Below are positions 43,249 through 55,190 of a DNA stretch of 64,000 bases, piece after piece. The DNA comes from Plectosphaerella cucumerina. Lineage: Eukaryota > Ascomycota > Sordariomycetes > Glomerellales > Plectosphaerellaceae. The notes beneath the pieces are model-generated. The model saw only the letters and a program-made list of their open reading frames with translations, had not been told where the DNA came from and searched no databases. Where the stretch lies: positions 2,604,001 through 2,668,000 of the forward strand of contig JAGPXD010000003.1 of assembly GCA_020746995.1 (NCBI GenBank). Reading direction: 5' to 3'. Every line of letters begins with the position of its first letter. The stretch's first letter is position 1. The position numbers and the translations under genes were made by a program.

Positions 43249-44783
43249 GTTGAAGCTGTGTTGCAGAGGTTGATCGGGCGACGGGAGTGTTCGGAGTGCA
43301 GTCGTGTGCCTAGAGCGGCGGCGTCTCCTTGCGATTCGAAGCTGGGTGTGTGTATCGAGAGCAGATGCGGTTGCGACGGAGGTCTCGGGAGTACGTGGTT
43401 GTCGGAACGGGACGAGGCAGAGGAGCGAGACGGCCGTGGTGTGAAAGCTGTCCGAAGCTCCTACGGGAGTCGGAGCTGCGGGCCAAGTCGCGGCGGGCGG
43501 CTCTTTCAGTTGGTCCCAGCACAATGGCAGTGGCTCCAGCCCACAGGCTTGGGGCGAGACCTCGCTGCAGCGGCTGGTCCGCTGGAGGAGCTGGTGCGGG
43601 CCTTTTGCTGGGTACAGGGGTCCGAGGTTCGTGGCCGGGGATTGGCTGCGCGTTGTGCGACTTGACCAGAGACAACTGCGGGAGATGCGCGTCGTGCGTT
43701 CAAGGGAAGTGGTTGTTGGTTCGAATGTCGAGCCGGCTGGTGTTGAGATACCTAGTTGCTGTAGTCGCGGGAGGGTTGCTTGTTCGAGCTCTGTCGCAAC
43801 CAGCAGCTGTCCCAAGGTCTTCTCTAGGCTCACCTGGGCAAGTGGCATCACGTGACTAGTGGCCAGCAGCATCGGCGCCGATGTCACTGTTGAGCTACCC
43901 GCACAACTGTGATACTCGCCCACCGTGGTCTTCTTCCATGTTCATATGCGTCTTCTGAATGTCTTCGATACAGTTTCAGTTTGGTCAAGAACTGTCGCTG
44001 GAGGAGCCTTCTCATGACCGGCTAGCTGGGAGATGTCACTGGCAATGGCGCAGGGGTAACAAAGCAGTCAAGGAATCCGCGCCACTTCGAACCCATCATA
44101 CAACTCAGATCATTACCGATCTTTCCATCTTATAGCTACAACATCTTTCCCATCCTGTACTTGCCAATCCCGAGTCCAATACACCGTCCCCACGTCGTCG
44201 CGGAATGGGGAGTCGTGGCCCGCGCGATGACTAATCTGGGGATGGCTTTCTGGTACAAGGCGGGGGATGGAGATGCAAGTAGATCGCGATCAAGGTACCT
44301 TGAGGGATCATTTTGAGGCCGGCGCAGTGGCGGCAAAAGTGGCTGCAATCGCACGTAACGGCCTCGCAAATCTTTCGAAGTCCATTAAAGAACAATTTTT
44401 GCTTTTACTGGCCCATGCGACACCCTGAGACTTCCCAAACTTCCATCGGCCGGCATCACCGTTGTAACCCGGGGACCGTCCGTGTTCAGCGAGGAAAAGT
44501 CCACCCACCCAAGCGCGAGTTGCCCACTTGGGAACCGACCCGACCCAAATCCTCAACCTCACCTCTTGATCACACGCGAATGCCCCCAACTTCAATCCAT
44601 CGCCATCGCACCACATCAATTACCACCACCTCCAAACTCGGGCTACCATCTACTTAGATGACGCGCTTCCCACCGATGCGCTCGTAGCACCCGTTTCCCG
44701 CCCCTGCCCGGCAGAATCCCCGCGCTCTTTCTGGCGCCTGGCGACCGGCGCACGCTGGTCGCTGCCGTCACCCGGGTCGCAAT
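43249..44783. promoter_or_regulatory. Divergent intergenic region between VanZ-like and SPT7 genes
   Basis: 1.5 kb between head-to-head genes. The VanZ-proximal 680 bp has long open frames on both strands without protein-like features. No specific regulatory site could be assigned. Confidence 0.45.
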
Positions 44784-47700
44784 ATGTCCCTCCCCAACGG
44801 CCAGCATCCCTGGCAACCGCCGGCCTTGCATCATCAACACAGCACCCGGACGCTGCACTCTTTTGATGATGGCTCGGCCCGCACAGGCACGCCCCTCGAT
44901 AACTCCCTGGCTTTGATGCCTGAGGCCCAGCACGATGTCGAGGACGAACGACGCCGATCCCATTTCCGCGATCTGTATCGCGAGAGCGACTCGAAACTAG
45001 CATTGCTCTTCGCCGACGACGGATCCTACAACCTGCGGGCCATCGAGGCCCTCAGGCGCCCCGTCCCTACACCTTCGGCCAACGCCGCCGCACTACCCCC
45101 TACCACCGACCACGCGCCGATACAGGAGCCCCCTGCCAAGAAGGCGAAGCGGGTCATCGACGAAGATGACTACGGCGATGACGATGACGAAGAGGAGGAT
45201 GAGGAACAAGATGCCGACGCGTCAAAGCCGAAAACAGCCGCTACCGCCGGCATGCTGCCGAGCCCGTCCAAGTCAGGCAGCTCTCCGGTCCGCTCCGTAA
45301 GCTCCCCCGGCAAGCACTTCGACCGAACGAAACAACCAAACGGTCAACAAGAACAAGCCAAGACGAGCGAAGATGCGCGCAAGCAGTTGGAAGAGGCGCG
45401 CAACGCCACCGAAGAAGCCGCGCGACGAAGCTTCCATACTGTCTTCTACACACTCGAGAACGACCGCACCGCCATGCTGGAGCAGCAACAGCTGGAAGAG
45501 TCCGAGAAGCAGCTCCAGGCCGAGATGGAGAATGGCGGCGGCCCGAACAACGTCCCCGGTGCCAACGGCGAGAACCACGGATCCCTCAGCAGCGCGAACC
45601 TCGGCGCGTCAAGTCTGACACTGAAGCATCTCATCGCGAGAATAGACATGAAGCGCGATCAAGTCCGCGCCTCAGATGCTGAGCTTCGCTCGCTGATGAA
45701 CGAGGTTCGCAAGAACAGGAGCAAATGGGCAAGCGAAGAAAACGTCAACCAGGAGGAGTTGTACGAGGCTCTCGACAAGGTCCTCACGGAGCTCAAGGCG
45801 CATACTGAGTACTCGACACCTTTCTTGCAAAGGGTGAACAAGCGAGATGTGCCTGACTACTACAACTGTACGTGCCTCTCGGCAGTTCCCTCCATCTAAC
45901 CCAGCTAACCCCCGACCCTTAAAGACATCAAGCAGCCTATGGACCTCGGCTCAATGACCAAGAAGATCAAGACGCTGGCGTACAAGTCTAAGGCCGACTT
46001 CGTCCTTGACCTGAACCTCATTTGGGACAACTGCCTCAAGTACAACCAGGACATGAACCACCCGCTCCGTAGGATGGCCAACGGCATGAGAAAGGAGGCT
46101 GAGAAGCTCATCCCTCTCATCCCTGATCTTGTTGTTCGCCCTCGCGCCGAGGTTGAGGCTGAAGAGCGCCGAAAGCAGAACGGTGGCGAAGAAGACGGCG
46201 GAGAAGACTCGGATGACGAGCCCATCATGTCGTCCCGCGGACGCACCGCCGGCACCAAAGGCGCCGCAAAGTCGCGAAAGCACCCCCCGGATCAGAAGGA
46301 AGGCACGCCAGCCGTCGACCAGAAGCCATCTATCCAGCTCAACGGGATTCTCGCCAAGACCCGCGAAGATTCCGAGGCAGTCGAGGGCAGCAACGGCTTT
46401 TCAACGCCTGTTCCAGGTTCCTTCACCCCCAGCGGCGCCAATGTCGCCTCCGGCGTCGCGAGCACGACTGATGCCATGGACATCGACGTGCCATCTCTCA
46501 ATGGCATGGCTCTGGGCCAGGCCCTCAATGAAGCCGCCGAGCAGATCTACGAGGACGACGAGTACAAAATCTGGAAACAGGTCACTAAGAAGGACCGTGC
46601 TCTCATCGCGAAGGAACGCCACGCCCTCTTTGCCGATAACAAGATCAACGTGGATGCACCCGCTCTTCTGCGCACCAAGGCTGGCCTCAGACGTTTCCTC
46701 CGACGGCAGAAGGAGGCCGAGGCCCACGGTATCATCAGCCACTCCCAGGCCGACTTCTCTGTTGCCTCTGCCAAGGAAACGACCAACCCTGCGGAGACCC
46801 TGGCGGAGGGCATGGAGGGTGAGGAGGAGCGCGTCGTACCCGACTACTACGAGCCCCTGACTGTCATCCCCGATGTCAACCCGAAGCTGCAGTGGATCGA
46901 AGACGGCGAAGGCCAGGTCATCAATCAGCACGAGGAGTTCCTCAAACTGATCCCTGCCGGTCACTTCACGGCACCTAAGAGCAAGTTGACGGCAAAGATC
47001 GACGCCAACATCCGGCAAATTCAGGAGACGAAGAAGTTGGACAGCAAAATTGGCGTGATCCGGCAGATGCAGGTCCAGACACAGGTGAGTCGGTATGGAG
47101 CCCCCTTGAGCGAGCACCGCTAACATCATCCAGGTCTACGCCAATCAGTTCCCCAAGTCCACTTTCGAGTCTTTCATTGAGCAAGACATCGAGCCGTCAT
47201 TCGTTGCAGACGAGGGCCCTGTCATCGCCCCCGAGACTTGCCACATGGCTCTCCAGCGCTCTGTGGCCAAAATCCTCTACCATAGCGGCTTTGAAGAAAT
47301 GCAGCCCTCGGCGATCGAAACTCTCACCAGCATCGCCGCGGACTACTTCCAGAAACTCGTCCACACCTTCAATATCTACCAAGAGTCAGAAAAGAAGGGG
47401 GCGACCGGCGCCTACGCTGCGAAGGGCGCCCGATACCAACCGAGGTTCACGCCCGAGGAGATTATTCTTCACACGCTCGACGAGAACGGCTGCGACGTCG
47501 CCAGTCTTGAGGCCTATGCCAAGGACGAGATCGATAGGCTCGGTACCAAGTTGAGCGGCATCCATGACCGCATGAAGTTCCATCTTACCGAACTTCTCCG
47601 CCCGGCCCTTGCTCAGGAAGCTGGCCAAGACGGCGTCGGCGCCTTCAACGATGGCAGCGAGCAATTCGTTAGCGGCGACTTTGCGGACGAGCTCGGTGAA

Positions 47701-48327
47701 GATTACTTTGGCTTCAAATCCCTCGGTCTCGACGGCGAACTCGGCGGCATGCTCACTGTGCCACTGCATCTGCTGCAGACGCGCGTGCGCAACCAATACC
47801 AGATGCAAACACAAGCATCCGGCGTCACCACGATCGATGTCTTCGAGCCTCTCCAGCCTCTGGAGCCGGTCAAGAAAGAGAATATCCATGGACAAATCGG
47901 TCTTATCAAGAACTTCTTCTTGGCTAAACTCCACGCTAACGGCGATGTTCCGCTCATTGAGGATGAAGATTTGCCCGTCAAGCAACGACGGCCGAGGCCT
48001 CGCCTCGGCGCCACGGGCAAGATTGTATCGCCGCAGAAGCGGCCGCCCAAGGAGCAGATCGCATTGGCGAAGAAGAAGAAGAAGCTGGAGGCGGGCCAGG
48101 CTCAGATCACGGATGGCAAGGGCGTCAACGCGTCACCCGAGAAGCCTGGGCTCACCACACCGGCCAAGAAGGGCAAGGCCGCTGTCACCAATGGCGCCGG
48201 GCCCAACCCGGCGGCCCTCATCCTCGCTCCCAGCATGGAACGCGTCGACAGCATGCAGAGCCAGGGCAACGCCAGTCAAGCCACAGACAAGGACGACGGC
48301 CCCGGTTCCGAGAGCATGGAGAGGTGA
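44784..48327 (+). CDS. SPT7: SAGA complex bromodomain subunit SPT7
   Basis: Three exons, 44784-45867, 45925-47084 and 47134-48327, give 1145 residues. A bromodomain lies at about residues 305-410: [20 protein letters not shown], with the acetyl-lysine-binding Asn in IWDNCLKYN. The first intron cuts inside it, and the junction restores [13 protein letters not shown] histone-fold segment follows at about 782-835 ([20 protein letters not shown]). This order, plus acidic and Lys-rich linkers and a C-terminal region around [12 protein letters not shown], fits Spt7, which scaffolds the SAGA histone acetyltransferase coactivator in the nucleus and pairs its histone fold with Taf10. Other fungal bromodomain proteins lack this histone-fold placement. 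The size is close to known homologues. Confidence 0.92.
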
Positions 48328-49798
48328 AGAGCCTTTCGCAGGAAACTTCGCAAACGGCCTCGTTCGTCCTCGCTGCGGCAAATCGCAGAACATATCTAAC
48401 CGTGGGCGTCCGGCCCACGCAACCGACGCCAGCGGTCCCGTCTGTACCACAACTTTCCTTACTACCTCACACGGGCTCACGTCCCACCCGTATTTCTTTC
48501 CTTCGGTCTCCGGAATTTCTTCGTTATCTGTATAGGGACCGATCCCCCCATTCTTATACCCATGTGGCCTGCCCACACGAAAACCACATGATCGGCGTTG
48601 GACGGTTCTGTTCCCCGTTGGGCCCGCTGGGCCATCTTTTCTTCGCCTGCTCGTCAGGCCCGACTTTTTGGGGGCGGTTGGGCTTCTTCTCGAGTGACTT
48701 GGGATACCCGCGGTGGTTTTGGTGGCCACGTCCTCATTCTTGATTTTTCTCACGCAGGCTCCCTTGTTGCCTGGATTGGGGCAGGAGGCATGGCATGTGG
48801 CAATAATCTTCTGGTAACACCGTCTCGAGGAGACGGGGCGTCGGTTCGTCCCCGGCGTTTGTTGGTGATGAAGCTGATGGGGTTTTATGGGACCACTTGG
48901 AAAGGGGCTAAGATTGAGGAATGCCCCGGCCTGGGCCAGCTGGGATGGACAGGAAAGGGGTTGAGGGACTATGATGCTGTTGGGGCATGGGGCCCTTTTG
49001 GTGGGTTCCAGTGTTCGGCGCGAGATGGAGGTGGGAGACGATGCAGGGTATGATGATAGACGTAGGAGAGCGTGTGGTTTCTGTGCAGTTTGTATAGAAA
49101 TTCGAGAGCAGTTGCAGTACTTGTCAGCATGTGGTTGTGTCGTTATGGTTCCCCGTTGTAACCGATGTTCCCCCTTGACGGCTCTAGGGGCAGCTCGTGG
49201 ACCAGCCAGCTTCTGGACCTCATGTGACCGCTCCATGATTGAGGTCAATGGTGGTCGTTGTGGTGACCTCCACAGTGCTGATGACCCCGAAGCAATAACA
49301 CAGCAGATCACGATGGGCCTCTCTGATCTCCATCGACCTGGCAGACAGCAAACCACCGTCAACATCCTCAAAAATCACCACCACATCACAGGGAACGTCA
49401 AGTATGAGAAACCTCGTTGAGAGGATCTTGGCCGCGTTGAAGCGGCGCACCCTATCTAGTATAAAGTGCCGGTTGAAGAACGCCACCCAACTCCTCCCGC
49501 AGCTCGCCCAATCGATTTGCAGGGCCGCCGCCGCGGCGATTTGTGACCAAAAGACTTTGTTTTTGCTGCTGCAACGCCTGATTGAAATGCATGCGTGGTA
49601 AATGATAATTCCCCTTTACACCCCGGTTCGTGACTCATGTTAAAATGTCTCGTCGGGGTTTTACTGCTTCCCAACCGTTTGTTGAAATGGACTTTTGATA
49701 GTATCCATCTGGTATCATTTCCCTCCTGTGTATCCTCGCAAGAATGGTCCGGCGGGAGGCCGGACCGTTGTCATTGTCTGACGCTGTGGCCGAGCCCT
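48328..49798. other. Convergent intergenic region
   Basis: 1.5 kb between the 3' ends of SPT7 and the SHMT gene. A long reverse open frame (48133-49371) overlaps SPT7 coding sequence and has no recognisable features. No gene is supported. Confidence 0.55.
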
Positions 49799-51453
49799 TT
49801 ACAGGCCGGCGTCCATGCGCCATCCCTCGATGGGCAGGGGGAAGCCCTGGCACCAGGCGGCGATCTCGGCGCGGGTGGAGTTGATCCTCTCAATCTCGCC
49901 GCCGGCGACCTTGGCCCTGAAGTCCTTGAGCTTGTTGGCCTCCTTGGGCAGGGAAGCCTGGACCTCCTTGCAGATCTTGATGGACTCGTCGATGTAGGTG
50001 GCGACGCGGTTGAAGTCCTCCTCGCCGAAGCCGCGCGAGGTCATGGCGGGGGTGCCGATGCGGATACCGCAGGGGGTGAGGGCGCTCTTGTCGCCGGGGA
50101 TGGCGTTCTTGTTGCAGGCAATGTTGATCTGCTCAAGGACGGCCTCGACACGGGCGCCGTCGAGGTTGTGCTGGCGGAGGTCGAGGAGGACCATGTGGGA
50201 GTCGGTGCCGTCGGAGACGAGCTTGTGGCCGAGGGCCTTGAACTTGTTCTCGAGGGCCTTGGCGTTGTCGACGACCTTCTGCTGGTAGGCCTTGAAGTCG
50301 GGGCTGGCAGCCTGCTTCAGGGCAACGGTCAGGGCGGTGATGGTGTGGTTGTGGGGGCCGCCCTGGTGGCCGGGGAAGACGGAGAAGTTGATGGGGTTCT
50401 CGAGGTCGTAGAGGGTCTCCTTGCCGGTCTTGGCATCAACGAAGCGGACACCCTTGCGGAAGAAGATCATGGCACCACGGGGGCCACGGAGAGACTTGTG
50501 GGTGGTGGTGGTAACGATATCGGCGTGCTCGAAGGGAGAGGGGATGACGCCGGCGGCGATCAGGCCGGAGATGTGGGCCATGTCGACGACGAGGTAGGCA
50601 CCGACAAGGTCGGCGATCTTGCGCATGCGAGCATAGTCGATCAGGCGGCAGTAGGCGGAGGTACCGGCAACGAGGACCTTGGGGCGGAAGAGGATGGCGT
50701 TCTTCTCGAGGGTGTCGTAGTCGATGATGCCGGTCTCGAGGTCAACACGGTAGGGCATGGTCTCGAAATAGGTGGAGACAGCGGAGATCCTGGGTGGCAT
50801 TGTTAGCACAAGGCAACCCTTAGATAGGAAGAGTGTCGGCTGGGGAGTAAACGTACTTCCTCTGGGGGGTCTGGTAGCCGTGGCTCAGGTGACCACCGTG
50901 GGGGAGGTCCAGGCCCATGAGGCGGCCGTGGACGGGCATGATGGCCTGGTAGACCTGGAGGTTGGCAGGGCTGCCGGACAGGCACTGAACGTTGACACCC
51001 CACTTGGAGGAGTCGACGTTGAAGGCCTCGAGGGCACGCTTCTGGCAGAGGTTCTCGATCTGGTCGATGTGCTGGTTGCCACCGTAGTAGCGGGCACCGG
51101 GGTAACCCTCGGAGTACTTGTTGGACATGGGCGAACCAAGGGCGTCGAAGACGGCACGGGACGTGACGTTCTCGGAGGCGATGAGGATGATGGACTCGCG
51201 CTGGCGCTGAATCTCCTCCTTCTGTAGGCGGGGGCGGGGTATTAGGGGGGTGATTCGATTGTTGTTGGCAAGGGAGGACAACTACTGACCATGATCTCGG
51301 CGACCTCGGGGTCAGTCTCGATGAGAGACTTCTCGAGCATCTGTCGGTGAGTCAGTATGGGCGCTCGTGAGGGGGACGTCTAGGTGGCGGGCAGCCTGTA
51401 CGAACCTCCTTGTGGGAGTTGCTGAGAGCGTAGGTAGAGCCATTGGCAGCCAT
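49799..51453 (-). CDS. SHM2: Serine hydroxymethyltransferase, cytosolic
   Basis: Four exons, 51453-51406, 51340-51290, 51221-50857 and 50789-49799, give 484 residues. There is no mitochondrial presequence ([20 protein letters not shown]), which distinguishes it from the organellar isoform. The second exon is only 51 nt. The PLP-binding lysine lies in [13 protein letters not shown], and the family segments [26 protein letters not shown] and [13 protein letters not shown] are intact. The enzyme interconverts serine and glycine while loading tetrahydrofolate with a one-carbon unit. Its upstream region has a perfect TGAGTCA about 306 bp before the ATG, in line with amino-acid control. Confidence 0.96.
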
Positions 51454-52795
51454 TGTGATGTTGGGGTCTTGAGACGAGGGGTTTCAAGGGGAAGGAAGGG
51501 ATGGGTATCGCAAAGAGTGGTAGGAGAGGGGAACCCTTTGAGAGCTTGACTTCGGGGAATAACGGCTGGGTTATAAGGGTTTTTTTGGGCTGGAAAAAAA
51601 TGAGCAAGACCGGAGGTGCAAGTCGAGGAGAATGTTGGTGGGGGTGCGAGGGGCATCTGGTGATTGGCGGGGTCCTGTGGGGGGCACCATTGTAGTGCGG
51701 CGAGCTGGGCCCCAGAGTCCGATCAGGAGACCAGGAGGCTCGGTGAAGCCCGGTGAGCTGAGTCACCCCTAATTGCTTCTTCCGACCATCGCACCTTGAT
51801 GTCTGAGTGACTGAGGTTATGGGTTGAAGCCGAGCATCGCGAACTTGACTTCTCAATGTCACATTCACTGCAAATTGGCATATCGCAGGGGATCACAGCG
51901 TCAATTTTCCGAAATACCTAGAATGGGAAGTAAGTAGCATGTTGAGGCGGGTGGCAGATGGTATTGACTCGAGCGCGATGCCGCTATCACGACTGGCAAG
52001 TCCAGTCGACACCCTCTCGCGACTCATGGCCGAGAGGGCATGTTAATATTTGCCCTTGCGGGTGAATGGATGATGCTTTTGACTTGGTCTGGCAATCGCA
52101 GGCACCCAGCACCCAAACTCCAAACTCCCATCTCGGGCCATCCCCTCGGCCTGCTTCCGACCGGCTCATGCAGGTACAGTTGCTCCGGGCCTTGGACTCG
52201 TGACTCTTTGAAGGAAGCTTGGCCAAAAGTGCCTCGTTCCTCTCTGGTTACCCAGCCACGCATATTCCGTCCGCTGTTTTAGCTTATCTCCCTGACTCGC
52301 CGCGAACTGCCCCAGACAGCACGGGCGGCACCTTAAAACGGCGGTGGCTAATTCCCCCATTCGCACGTCAAACAGGCTGCTCCTCCCGGTCCTGGTGCTC
52401 AAGCCCGAGCAGTGCGTCATAATTCGCTGATTCCAGAACCTGGAGGCATCCGCGCACCAATGGGAAGCTCCCATCAGTCGCGCCCCCCGCCCAGGCACGA
52501 GTGTACGCAAGCAACCCCGGGCAACTCGCCTCCTCCGCTCCAAGCCGCCCTCCGCGTGATCGGGCTGGCTGGAACTGGAAGCTCGCTCTCAAGTTGCAGC
52601 CAAGGTCCCCCAGCGCCTCCGCTTGTGTCATCGCCCAGCGGTTCCCCGTCCCCCTTCCTCTGCTCCGTCTTCCCAACAACAACACCATCTCCCATCACCA
52701 CAACCACACCCCATCTGCCCTGCGTCGTCCAGCTCGTCGCGCATTTCTTTTCCGCTCCATATCTTCCAGTATCTGATTGAGTGCGCAAGTCCAAG
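51454..52795. promoter_or_regulatory. Divergent intergenic region between SHMT and PEP4
   Basis: 1.3 kb holding both promoters. It contains TGAGTCA (51759-51765) and three TGACTC words (51965, 52201, 52293). The PEP4 side is CT-rich in the last 200 bp, like many fungal transcription starts. No gene is seen. Confidence 0.5.
51759..51765. promoter_or_regulatory. Candidate CPC1/GCN4 site TGAGTCA
   Basis: A perfect 7-bp palindromic AP-1/Gcn4-type site 306 bp upstream of the SHMT ATG. One-carbon and amino-acid genes are common targets of Gcn4 (CPC1/CpcA in filamentous fungi). Binding is inferred from the word alone. Confidence 0.45.
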
Positions 52796-54101
<1,306 letters not shown>

Positions 54102-55190
54102 GCTCGCAGCTTGATGCGCAGCTTCGCCAGCACACGGCTCCGCCGTCTTGTATGACATAGTAATGCACAGTTGGACTTTCATTGCATCACCGGGACGGCC
54201 CTTTCATCGGCCATTCCCTTCCCCATCCGGGCACCTCTAGATACCATACAGAGGCTTGCCGCGGCAGTTTGACTCTACACCATTTCCTTGCGTTCATTGA
54301 GTTGTAGGAGGAAGTGCACGGTTCCAGGTTGCTGGGGAAGGACAGCTCGATGATGGATGTACACCGGAATCAGCGAAGTCGACTTAGGCAGCGAAGTGAT
54401 AGTAATTATGGTCGCACTGTAGCCATTCTCTCCCGCCACCGTGATGACGATTAAGATAGAATTCATGACATTGGGCATCACCTAACGAGTGGCATGCGCA
54501 ATGGCTGCAGCCTGGTGACAACGCGCGTGCCCACAGCGGAGCTTGATGGATGGGCTGGACAATCTGGGCGTCAGTTGTGAGCTCTCCCCGCGGCCTGGCG
54601 TCACTGCACTGGACACCCATCCCCGGAGATCAGCCGCTCCCTGCGTATCACGTGCATCAGGATCCATCGGGTGTCCACATCCGGCCTAGCGCCCAATTAG
54701 CGTCTCCCAGGCTTTTCGAGGCAAGGAGCCGTCCGGCCAAAGACACACGGGTCTCTTTGGTTCTGAGGGAAACGCTTCTGCCAACACTCGCCCTGCCAAA
54801 CTGGCTTCCCCAGGCTCTCCTTTCGCGATTTAATCCTTGGAGAATCTATTTCGACGAGGCAGGTCACGTCCGCACCTGTTGCGGCCCACTTTGCATCGCG
54901 TTTCTGGATGAAAGGTTTCCCCAGCCGGGCCTAGCTCCGCGACGCTTGACGGCAAAGCTTTTGGAGTTCCACCAACGAAGACCGAACCAACCTCAGCGCG
55001 CGCGTCGCGACAAACCCGCCCACGCACTGCACGCCGCCCGATTCCCACCCCATCGTCAACCCCCCGTCCCGTCCCATCGCTTCAGCGACGACTGCGTCCG
55101 CGCACCCTAACCACAAGGACAGCGACGACGACCACCGATTGATTTCTGCTGCACCGCGCCCGACCCGACCGGCGCGCACCGCCTGCCAAA
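54102..55190. other. Intergenic region between two forward genes
   Basis: 1.1 kb holding the PEP4 3' region and the upstream region of the next gene. The last 250 bp are C-rich and may be a long leader. No gene or specific site is seen. Confidence 0.5.

Noticed and set aside
48133..49371. 412-codon reverse open frame
   Set aside because: It overlaps the SPT7 3' coding region and shows no recognisable motif; it lies between two well-supported converging genes.
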